Origin: Halococcaceae archaeon
GTDB taxonomy: Archaea; Halobacteriota; Halobacteria; Halobacteriales; Halalkalicoccaceae
Assembly (NCBI GenBank): GCA_007128515.1
Contig: SKXI01000034.1
Span: 1 to 5,243, forward strand
DNA length: 5,243 nucleotides
Direction of reading: 5' to 3'
Part shown: piece by piece, positions 1 through 4,889 of the stretch
Layout of the letters: each line of letters starts with the position of its first letter
Numbering within the stretch: the first letter of the stretch is position 1
The notes under the pieces: model-generated
What the model was told of the DNA's origin: nothing
What the model saw: the letters and a program-made list of their open reading frames with translations, nothing else
Database searches by the model: none
Program-made: the position numbers and the translations under genes

Positions 1-14
1 ATCGTCCGTGGCCG

Positions 15-64
15 TTTTGCCACTCGCGGCTCGTCGCTTCGCTCCTCGCGTACTCGTGGCAAAA
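15..64 (-). terminator. Putative tRNA-Lys 3' flank: T-run plus 9-bp inverted repeat
   Basis: Read on the minus strand, the tRNA ends at base 66 and is followed after one base by four Ts (64-61), the kind of short T-run at which archaeal RNA polymerase stops. The same Ts begin a perfect 9-bp inverted repeat, TTTTGCCAC (64-56) and GTGGCAAAA (23-15), around a 32-base spacer that contains repeated CTCGCG words. Terminator function is inferred. The repeat could also be a short intergenic palindrome unrelated to termination, or an RNA-processing signal. Confidence 0.45.
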
Positions 65-65
65 G

Positions 66-139
66 CGGGCCGGGCGCGATTTGAACACGCGACCGACGGA
101 TTAAGAGTCCGTCGCTCTGCCGGACTGAGCTACCGGCCC
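66..139 (-). tRNA. tRNA-Lys (anticodon CTT)
   Basis: The minus strand folds into a complete 74-base cloverleaf. The acceptor stem is GGGCCGG paired with CCGGCCC (7 bp). It is followed by TA at positions 8-9, a GCTC/GAGC D stem, and an anticodon stem ACGGA/TCCGT around the loop CTCTTAA, which gives anticodon CTT and reads the Lys codon AAG. The T stem is GCGTG/CGCGC around the loop TTCAAAT, and the discriminator base is G. There is no intron, and the 3' CCA is not encoded, so it must be added after transcription, as is usual in haloarchaea. A TATA box lies about 25 bases upstream at 164-169 and a T-run follows the 3' end, so this looks like an independently transcribed gene. AAG is the favoured Lys codon in such GC-rich genomes. 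Confidence 0.95.
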
Positions 140-163
140 TCACCATCTCTCGCCCCGCCATCG

Positions 164-169
164 TTATAA
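164..169 (-). promoter_or_regulatory. TATA box of tRNA-Lys (symmetrical, possibly bidirectional)
   Basis: TTATAA sits 25-30 bases before the first base of the tRNA, the usual distance of an archaeal TATA box from its transcription start. The hexamer is its own reverse complement, so TBP could in principle also direct plus-strand transcription starting near base 195, which would give the M20 hydrolase gene a leader of about 35 bases. The tRNA role is well supported by spacing. The second role is inference. Confidence 0.6.
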
Positions 170-200
170 GAATTGAGATTCCACCGACCGATCCGAACGG

Positions 201-206
201 TTAACA
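201..206 (+). promoter_or_regulatory. Weak TATA-like box for the M20 hydrolase gene
   Basis: TTAACA begins 29 bases before the chosen ATG at 230, the position expected for a leaderless haloarchaeal transcript. No purine-rich Shine-Dalgarno sequence precedes that ATG, which fits leaderless initiation. The box is a poor match, and the symmetrical TTATAA at 164-169 is an alternative. Confidence 0.3.
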
Positions 207-229
207 GCGTTCCGGGTCACCTCGTCGTA

Positions 230-1471
230 ATGTCTCCGGACCTCCCAGGCGACGGGTTTCGAGCGTTCCTCGACCGACTCCTCCGCTTCGATACGACGGA
301 CGGGAACGAGGCCGATGCCCAGGCGTGGGTCGCGGAGGAACTCGACCGGATGGGCTTCGAGGTCTACGAGTGGGAGGCCGACGCCGAGACGCTCTCCGAA
401 CACCCCTCGTTTCCGGACGACCCGGGGGAGATCGACGTCGAGGGCCGACCGAGCGTCGGGGGTGTCCTCGACCTCGGATCGGGCGGGAGGACGCTCGCGC
501 TCAACGGGCACGTCGACGTGGTCCCTGCCGACCGGGAGAGCTGGTCCTCCGATCCGTTCGACCCGGTCTGGGAGGGCGACCGGCTCACCGCACGCGGAGC
601 GGTCGACATGAAGAGCGGGCTCGCAGCGTGCGTCTTCGCGGCGCTCGCGCTCGCCGAGGCCGACGAGCTATCGGGGCGAGTGGTCGTCGAGAGCGTCGCC
701 GGCGAGGAGGAAGGTGGCATCGGGGCGGCCGCGGCGGCGCTCTCGAACCCGTATCCGTTCGAGCGCGACGCGGCGATCGTCGCCGAGCCGACGGACCTGG
801 TGCCGGTGATCGTGACCGAGGGATCGTTGATGAAACGGCTTCGCCTCCGGGGGCGGTCGGCTCACGCGGCGACGACCTGGCGTGGCGAATCGGTTCTGCC
901 CCACTTCGAACGGATCCGCCGGGCCTTCTCTGAGCTCGAAACAGAGCGCAGCGAACGCGTGAGACATCCCCTGTACCGGGAGTTCCCGGTCCCGTGGCCG
1001 GTCAACTGCGGGACCGTGCGAGCGGGGTCGTGGGCCTCCTCGGTACCGGCGACGCTGGAGGCGGAGTTCCGCATCGGCGTCGCACCCGGCGAGACCGTAG
1101 ACGAGGTCGAGAGGGAGTTCGAGAAGCGACTCGCGGACGTCGTCGCCGAGAGCGAGTGGCTCGGCGAGCACCCGCCGTCGTTCGAGCGCTTTTCGATCCA
1201 GTTCGAACCCGCCGAGACCGATCCCGAGGAGCCGGTCGTCCGGGCCGTGAGCAACGCGCTCGGCGCGAGCGGTCGAACGGGGGAGCCGAGAGGGGCGACC
1301 TACGGGGCTGACTCGCGACACTACGTCGAGGCGGGGATCCCGACGGTGCTGTTCGGCCCCGGGAACATCGATCAGGCACACTTCCCCGACGAGACGATCG
1401 AAGTATCCGAGCTCGCCGAGGGGACACGGCTGCTCGCCGACGCCGCCGCCCGCTACCTATCGGAAGCGTGA
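230..1471 (+). CDS. M20-family metallohydrolase (ArgE/DapE-like deacylase or peptidase)
   Basis: A 413-aa protein of usual M20 length, with the two-metal active site intact. The first metal motif is GHVDVV (His94, Asp96). The bridging Asp126 lies in ARGAVDMKSG. The catalytic and metal glutamates are Glu160-Glu161 in GEEEGG. A further ligand is Glu186 in AEPTD, and the last is His384 in QAHFPDE. Residues about 190-300 form the inserted dimerisation domain, with the conserved His212 after GRSAH. The family hydrolyses amide bonds of N-acyl amino acids or small peptides in the cytoplasm; acetylornithine, succinyl-diaminopimelate and dipeptides are all known substrates. The substrate cannot be read from the sequence, so no symbol is given. 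An in-frame ATG at 173 was rejected: it lies 4 bases after the tRNA TATA box and would add a basic stretch (MRFHRPIRT) unlike the acidic body, whereas ATG 230 has a box at the leaderless distance. The 3' end overlaps the convergent ParB-like gene. Confidence 0.88.
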   Translation: MSPDLPGDGFRAFLDRLLRFDTTDGNEADAQAWVAEELDRMGFEVYEWEADAETLSEHPSFPDDPGEIDVEGRPSVGGVLDLGSGGRTLALNGHVDVVPADRESWSSDPFDPVWEGDRLTARGAVDMKSGLAACVFAALALAEADELSGRVVVESVAGEEEGGIGAAAAALSNPYPFERDAAIVAEPTDLVPVIVTEGSLMKRLRLRGRSAHAATTWRGESVLPHFERIRRAFSELETERSERVRHPLYREFPVPWPVNCGTVRAGSWASSVPATLEAEFRIGVAPGETVDEVEREFEKRLADVVAESEWLGEHPPSFERFSIQFEPAETDPEEPVVRAVSNALGASGRTGEPRGATYGADSRHYVEAGIPTVLFGPGNIDQAHFPDETIEVSELAEGTRLLADAAARYLSEA

Positions 1472-2158
1472 CTGCGGCCGTCTGAGGTTCTGCTCGTCGA
1501 TCCACTCCCGGAGTACCCGGTTCGTGAGCGCACCGGGCTCGACCTGGTCGTAGGCGGCGAGCCGGCGGAGGTCGCGGTAGGTCTCGGGATCGAGCGTGAG
1601 CGTCAGCTCCCCGATCGTGACCCCTCGCTCCGCGAGCGCGCCCTCGATCGACCGTCCGTCGTTGATCTCGCTCGCGATGGCCCGGATCTCGCGTACCGTG
1701 AGGTCGTTGTCGATCGTCGCCCACGCGAGCTGGTAGCGTGCCTCGCCGCCGACCCGAGCGATGTGTTTCGCCGCGGTCGGCGCGATGTCGCCCATCGCGA
1801 CGTGTCTCCGGATCGACTGGGGGAGGTCGTGCACCCGTGCCCACTTCCTGACGAAGGAGACGGTGACGTCGCCACCGGCCCGCTCGACGGCCTCCTTGTA
1901 CGAGCCGACGCCGCGCACGAGCGCCGCACACGCGGCGGCCCCACGCAGCATGAAGATGTTGTCCTCGTTCACCGCGCCCTCGGCGAACTGTCGGACGATC
2001 CGAGCGGCCTCGGCGACGCTCTCCGGGTCGTCCGGGTCGAAGCCGACCGCCTCGCGTGCCCGCTCGCCCGTGATCGACTCGTCGCCCCGGACGACCGGGG
2101 TACCGACCGGCGAGCGACGCTCGCTCGGTACGTCCCGTTTACGTCCCTCGGACGTCAT
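1457..2158 (-). CDS. ParB-type HTH DNA-binding protein with C-terminal ribbon-helix-helix (DUF7119-like)
   Basis: A 233-aa protein that I recognise, from memory, as the haloarchaeal DUF7119 type. Residues 1-35 are polar and probably disordered. Residues about 60-170 resemble the helical DNA-binding part of ParB/KorB: an HTH around 86-110 (SYKEAVERAG...VSFVRKWARVH), then LPQSIRRHVAMGDIAPTAAKHIARV and a DLTVREIRAI helix, matching ParB's LP..v...l..G.ls..hAral and LsvReLe. The ParB N-terminal CTPase domain (GERRxR) is absent. Residues about 184-226 (TLTLDPETYRDLRRLA...ALTNRVLREWI) read as one beta strand and two helices, as in a CopG/Arc ribbon-helix-helix. It is therefore probably a dimeric DNA-binding protein, either a regulator or a chromosome-organising factor, with unknown target. 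No ParA-like gene is in the window. GAGGTGA lies 3 bases before the ATG, and the stop (TAG) is inside the end of the convergent M20 gene. Confidence 0.85.
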   Translation of the reverse strand: MTSEGRKRDVPSERRSPVGTPVVRGDESITGERAREAVGFDPDDPESVAEAARIVRQFAEGAVNEDNIFMLRGAAACAALVRGVGSYKEAVERAGGDVTVSFVRKWARVHDLPQSIRRHVAMGDIAPTAAKHIARVGGEARYQLAWATIDNDLTVREIRAIASEINDGRSIEGALAERGVTIGELTLTLDPETYRDLRRLAAYDQVEPGALTNRVLREWIDEQNLRRPQSRFR

Positions 2159-2161
2159 TGC

Positions 2162-2168
2162 TCACCTC
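2162..2168 (-). promoter_or_regulatory. Shine-Dalgarno sequence of the ParB-like gene
   Basis: GAGGTGA on the minus strand is complementary to the archaeal 16S rRNA 3' end (CACCTCC core). It stands 3 bases before the ATG at 2158, slightly close but usable. It fixes the start and implies a leader, either from a promoter further upstream or by read-through from the microprotein gene. Confidence 0.6.
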
Positions 2169-2180
2169 TTCACCCGCGCG

Positions 2181-2190
2181 AACAAAAAGT
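2181..2190 (-). promoter_or_regulatory. T-rich box upstream of the ParB-like gene
   Basis: ACTTTTTGTT on the minus strand is centred about 27 bases before the ATG at 2158. It could be a TATA-like element, but transcription from it would start at about the ATG and leave out the Shine-Dalgarno sequence at 2162-2168. It also follows the hairpin at 2203-2278 by 14 bases, so the T5 run (2188-2184) could instead end transcription from the microprotein gene. The two readings exclude each other in part. Confidence 0.3.
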
Positions 2191-2202
2191 CGCTGCCTCA
2201 TT

Positions 2203-2278
2203 GTGATGGTTGCGACCGTGTACCGGTTCGACCGCACGTCGGCGTGCGGTTGATACAGGGTCGACTCGCAACCACCAC
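2203..2278 (-). repeat. 76-base imperfect palindrome / long hairpin between microprotein and ParB-like genes
   Basis: The outer arms are 13 bases each (2203-2215 and 2266-2278) and pair at 12 of 13 positions as DNA; on minus-strand RNA the exception becomes a G-U pair. Inside them, 2216-2217 plus 2219-2222 (CC, TGTA) pair with 2254-2259 (TACAGG) across a one-base bulge. Then 2228-2237 pairs with 2244-2253 (TCGACCGCAC with GTGCGGTTGA, one wobble on plus-strand RNA) around a six-base loop, GTCGGC. Side bulges of 5 and 6 bases separate the stems. The whole forms a single arm of about 29 pairs that fills the gap between the microprotein stop and the leader of the ParB-like gene. It could be a structured intercistronic RNA or terminator, a small RNA, a cruciform or operator bound by the adjacent DNA-binding protein, or a miniature mobile element. 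The structure is seen; its role is not known. Confidence 0.65.
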
Positions 2279-2280
2279 TC

Positions 2281-2427
2281 TCACTCCTCGCGGTGATCCG
2301 AGAGGTGCTCCCAGATCTCCGTACAGCCCGCACCCACCGGGACGTCGCGGAGGTGCTCGTCGTCGCGGTCGTCGCCGTCGTCGACCGCCGTCGTCTCGTC
2401 GGCGCTCTCGACGCACGCGTCCGTCAT
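2281..2427 (-). CDS. 48-aa acidic haloarchaeal microprotein, function unknown
   Basis: The minus-strand reading frame encodes 48 residues: a very acidic N-terminal half (a DDGDDRDDE stretch at about 16-24) and a more structured tail, VPVGAGCTEIWEHLSDHREE (29-48), with Cys35, Trp39 and His41. There is another Cys at position 5. Nearly every codon ends in G or C, as in the neighbouring genes, which supports real coding. The frame is open upstream to an ATG at 2517, but those 30 residues are Arg-rich and unlike a haloarchaeal protein, so the start at 2427 is preferred. GGAG lies 11 bases before it, somewhat distant for a ribosome site. The GCTEIWEHLS tail looks like a motif I associate with small haloarchaeal proteins, but I cannot name a family or function. 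It is co-oriented with the ParB-like gene, 122 bases away across the hairpin. Confidence 0.6.
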   Translation of the reverse strand: MTDACVESADETTAVDDGDDRDDEHLRDVPVGAGCTEIWEHLSDHREE

Positions 2428-2534
2428 CGCCCGCTGTCTCCTTCGTAGAGCTCGGGTGCGACGTCCGCCGGCGCGTGCTGTCGTCTCTCGTCCGATCGTC
2501 GCCGTGTCATTACCCACGGTTCGTCGCTCGTCCG

Positions 2535-2540
2535 AATAAG
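2535..2540 (-). promoter_or_regulatory. TATA-like box upstream of the microprotein gene
   Basis: CTTATT on the minus strand is one of few AT-rich hexamers here. It would place a transcription start near base 2510, giving the 48-codon gene a leader of about 80 bases. The assignment rests only on composition and orientation. Confidence 0.25.
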
Positions 2541-2695
2541 GCCGCCCTCACTCACAATCACTACCCCATCTGCCGTCTGTCGGCGACGTTTGACGGTATC
2601 TACGTCGTGCCCTTCGGGTTAAATCAACGGCCGTCGTGCGATCTGCCGCCCGCGTCGCGTCATCGGGGCCGGTGGGGGTTCCCCGGAGCGATGGG

Positions 2696-2703
2696 CTTTG
2701 ATA
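2696..2703 (+). promoter_or_regulatory. TATA-like box of the CxC/CxxC protein gene
   Basis: CTTTGATA precedes the ATG at 2725 by 22-29 bases, the distance expected for a leaderless haloarchaeal mRNA. No Shine-Dalgarno sequence is visible before that ATG. A G/C-rich palindromic patch (2669-2686) lies 10 bases further upstream, where a regulator or TFB might bind. Confidence 0.45.
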
Positions 2704-2724
2704 GCTCGAACCGGTACTGGGCTC

Positions 2725-3030
2725 ATGACGGTCTCCGTGCGGACGTTCGACGACGGGGCGTGGGTGAGCGTGGACAACGAGCGCGTCGTCGGGGTGAGCG
2801 AGCTCTGGCGGCTCTCGGGGTTCTGTCCCTGCGAGGTGGGCGACGTGATGCTCGAGGCGTTCGTCGAAGCCGACTCGACGGACGAGGAGGTGAAAGCGAG
2901 CGCGGTCGGCCGGTGTATCGCCTGTGGCGAGAGCGGCTCGATGGGCTGGCTCACGGTCGGCCGGCTGGTCGACGGCGAGTTCCGGAGAACGGACCCGAAC
3001 GAGGTCCAGTCGCACACGGCCGAGCCGTGA
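2725..3030 (+). CDS. 101-aa haloarchaeal protein with CxC...CxxC cysteine motif, unknown function
   Basis: Not a family I can name. The protein begins MTVSVRTFDDGAWVSVDNER and carries two cysteine pairs, CPC (Cys34, Cys36) and CIAC (Cys64, Cys67), separated by 27 residues. This pattern is compatible with a single zinc (or, less likely, iron-sulfur) site that ties two beta-rich halves together. The rest is acidic, with no signal peptide or membrane segment, so it should be cytoplasmic. ATG 2725 was chosen over the in-frame TTG at 2698 because the TTG lies inside the TATA-like box (2696-2703), which is correctly spaced for ATG 2725. It is followed after 83 bases, on the same strand, by the siroheme reductase. 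It may be co-transcribed with it and could serve as a small redox or assembly partner, but nothing in the sequence proves the link. Confidence 0.8.
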   Translation: MTVSVRTFDDGAWVSVDNERVVGVSELWRLSGFCPCEVGDVMLEAFVEADSTDEEVKASAVGRCIACGESGSMGWLTVGRLVDGEFRRTDPNEVQSHTAEP

Positions 3031-3045
3031 GCAAGCTTCGCCGGT

Positions 3046-3107
3046 AGACAGGAGCCGCGGGGAATGGTGACGGGACGGCCGAACGTATGAGGTGCACTCC
3101 CCTGTCT
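3046..3107 (+). repeat. 7-bp inverted repeat just before the reductase start
   Basis: AGACAGG (3046-3052) and CCTGTCT (3101-3107) are perfect inverted copies 48 bases apart; the second ends 6 bases before the reductase ATG. If the reductase is read from an upstream promoter, the arms could fold in the mRNA and bring the stem beside the start codon. Seven bases at this spacing can occur by chance. Confidence 0.25.
3083..3089 (+). promoter_or_regulatory. Weak TATA-like box before the reductase
   Basis: CGTATGA is centred about 28 bases upstream of ATG 3114 and is the only candidate core promoter in the 83-base gap. The match is poor, so co-transcription with the preceding 101-aa gene remains equally possible. 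GAGGTG at 3089-3094 resembles a Shine-Dalgarno sequence but is about 20 bases from the ATG, too far to serve it. Confidence 0.25.
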
Positions 3108-3113
3108 CCCCCA

Positions 3114-4889
3114 ATGCCGAGCGACGTCGAGCAGTGGAAAGACGAGATCTACGGAACGGACATCAGAGCGCACATCGAGCGGTTCGCCGAGGAGGGCTGG
3201 GAGTCGATCCCCGACGACGAGACGGGCGCCTGGTTCGAGCGCTTCAAGTGGTACGGGCTGTACCACCAGCGCGCCGGCCAGGAGAGCTACTTCATGATGC
3301 GGATCGGCCCGCCTGGCGGCGTGTTGAAACCGGGACAGTTCCGCACCATGGCCGAGATCGCGAGGGAGTTCTCGACCGGACCGGCGGAGAACCCGATCTT
3401 CGGCAACGGCTGGCTCGACGTCACGACCAGACAGGCGATCCAGCTCCACTGGATCAATCTGGAGGACGTCCCCGAGATCTTCGAGCGGCTCGAGGCCTCC
3501 GGACTCTCGACGATCCAGGCGTGTGGGGACTCCTGGCGAAACATCGTGGGCTGTCCGGTCGCCGGGAAGGACAGACACGAGTTCGTCGACGCCGAGACGC
3601 TCGCCGACGACCTCCACGACGCGTTCAAGGGCAACAGCGAACACTCGAACCTGCCCCGGAAGTGGAAGGTCTCGGTGACGGGCTGCCGCGAGGGTTGCGG
3701 GCAGGGCGACATCAACGACCTCGCGTTCGAGCCCGCCGAGAGGGAGGTCGACGGGGAGGCGGTTCGAGGGTACAACGTCCGGGTCGGCGGCGGCCTCGCG
3801 CGTAACGAACCCCGCTTCGCGAAGGAGATCGACGTCTTCGTCACGCCCGAGGAGGCCGTCGACGTCGCCGCCGGGATCAGCGCGCTCTTTCGCGACCACG
3901 GCGACCGCGAGAACCGCTACAACGCGAGGATCAAGTTCCTGATGGACGAGTGGGGCCCCGAGAAGTTCCGTCGCGTCCTCCAGGACGACTACGTCGACTT
4001 CGAGCTGCCCTCGGCGGGCGAGGACCTCCGCTCGGAGTACAGCTACAACGCCGGCACCACGCACGGCCACGGGGACCACGTCGGCGTCCACGAGCAGCGG
4101 GATGGAGACAACTACGTCGGGCTGAACGTTTTGGTGGGACGGATCGGCGCCGACGAGGCACTCGAGCTCGCCGACGTCGCCGACGAGTACGGGTCGGGCG
4201 AGGTACGCCTCACCCAGCGTCAGAACGTGATCCTCACGGACGTCCCGGACGAGAACGTCGACGAGCTGCTCGCGGAGCCCGTTCTGGAGCACTACAGCCC
4301 CGACCCAGACGCGTTCCAGCGCGGGTCGATCGCCTGTACGGGGACGGAGTTCTGCTCGCTGTCGATCGTCGAGACGAAGAACCGCCAGGTGCGGTACTCA
4401 CGCTGGCTGACCGAGAACGTCTCGCTCCCGGCGGACGTCGAGGACTTCCACATCCACCTCTCGGGTTGTACTGCCTCCTGCGCGCAGCCACAGATCGCCG
4501 ACGTCTCGCTGCGCGGGATGAAGACCAGGAAGGACGGTGAGCCGGTCGAGGCGTTCGACATCGGGCTCGCCGGTGGGCTCGGGGAACGGCCGCAGTTCGC
4601 CCAGTGGGTCCGTCAGCGTGTGCCCGCCGACGAGGTGCCGGGCGCGATCGAGCACCTCGTCGAGACCTACGTCGCGGAGCGAGAGGGCGAGGAGACGTTC
4701 CGCGAGTTCGCACGCGACATGGACGAGGAGGAACTCGCCGCGCTCTGCGAGCCGAAGGAGACGAGCTACGAGGACGGCTTCCTCCACAACACGAAGCGGA
4801 CCTGGTACCCGTACGCCGAGGACGACGACCTCGACGCGAGCCCCGCGCCGACGAACCCGGACGACACGCCGGTCTCCGCTGACGACTGA
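3114..4889 (+). CDS. Siroheme/[4Fe-4S] ferredoxin-dependent nitrite or sulfite reductase
   Basis: A 591-aa protein of the NirA/SirA family, which carries out the six-electron reduction of nitrite to ammonia or sulfite to sulfide in the cytoplasm with reduced ferredoxin. It has the pseudo-duplicated layout: ferredoxin-like domain one (about 45-115, with TTRQAIQLHW), siroheme half one (about 130-260, with QACGDSWRNIVGCPVAG and NLPRKWKVSVTGC), ferredoxin-like domain two (about 322-385, with LTQRQNVIL), and siroheme half two. The cluster ligands are complete: Cys408-x5-Cys414 (CTGTEFC) and Cys452-x3-Cys456 (GCTASC). Lys183 and Lys185 in PRKWK correspond to the Lys/Lys pair of sulfite reductases; plant and cyanobacterial nitrite reductases have Asn at the second place. 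Tyr50 and Cys137 may match the Tyr-Cys crosslink pair of mycobacterial SirA. An ATG at 3087 was rejected because MPSDVEQWKDEIYG is the typical haloarchaeal start. The acidic tail (about 560-591) looks disordered. Family is certain; substrate is open. Confidence 0.93.
   Translation: MPSDVEQWKDEIYGTDIRAHIERFAEEGWESIPDDETGAWFERFKWYGLYHQRAGQESYFMMRIGPPGGVLKPGQFRTMAEIAREFSTGPAENPIFGNGWLDVTTRQAIQLHWINLEDVPEIFERLEASGLSTIQACGDSWRNIVGCPVAGKDRHEFVDAETLADDLHDAFKGNSEHSNLPRKWKVSVTGCREGCGQGDINDLAFEPAEREVDGEAVRGYNVRVGGGLARNEPRFAKEIDVFVTPEEAVDVAAGISALFRDHGDRENRYNARIKFLMDEWGPEKFRRVLQDDYVDFELPSAGEDLRSEYSYNAGTTHGHGDHVGVHEQRDGDNYVGLNVLVGRIGADEALELADVADEYGSGEVRLTQRQNVILTDVPDENVDELLAEPVLEHYSPDPDAFQRGSIACTGTEFCSLSIVETKNRQVRYSRWLTENVSLPADVEDFHIHLSGCTASCAQPQIADVSLRGMKTRKDGEPVEAFDIGLAGGLGERPQFAQWVRQRVPADEVPGAIEHLVETYVAEREGEETFREFARDMDEEELAALCEPKETSYEDGFLHNTKRTWYPYAEDDDLDASPAPTNPDDTPVSADD

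Larger units (their letters stand above)
2428..2724. other. Divergent intergenic region (297 bases)
   Basis: This stretch separates the minus-strand microprotein from the plus-strand cysteine-rich protein. I see no convincing gene in it. It holds two AT-rich patches usable as promoter cores, CTTATT on the minus strand (2540-2535) and TTAAAT on the plus strand (2620-2625), and an 8-base direct repeat CGTCGTGC (2604-2611 and 2633-2640) that flanks TTAAAT. A G/C palindromic patch (CCGG...GGGGTTCCCCGG, 2669-2686) lies just upstream of the box at 2696-2703. The region probably carries the promoters of both flanking genes. Confidence 0.5.

Noticed and set aside
1..140. tRNA-Lys as an integration site of a mobile element
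   Set aside because: No duplicate of the tRNA 3' end and no integrase gene are present in the window.
173..229. N-terminal extension of the M20 hydrolase from ATG 173
   Set aside because: The added residues are basic and lack family similarity, and the start lies 4 bases from the tRNA TATA box. ATG 230 has a box at the leaderless distance.
2203..2278. Integron attC site or tRNA-like structure as explanation of the hairpin
   Set aside because: The arms read GTTGCGA...TCGCAAC, the opposite of the attC order (RYYYAAC...GTTRRRY), and there is no acceptor stem, D-arm or anticodon arm.
2428..2517. 30-residue N-terminal extension of the microprotein from ATG 2517
   Set aside because: The stretch is Arg-rich, not acidic, and reads like non-coding GC-rich DNA.
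1761..3047. 428-codon plus-strand frame across the ParB-like gene, the hairpin and the cysteine protein
   Set aside because: It runs through several better-supported genes in other frames and gives a Ser/Arg/Pro-rich product typical of a shadow frame.
2619..4292. 557-codon open frame on the minus strand opposite the reductase
   Set aside because: It is antisense to a certain gene, and long antisense frames are expected in GC-rich DNA with biased third positions. Its translation resembles no family I recognise.
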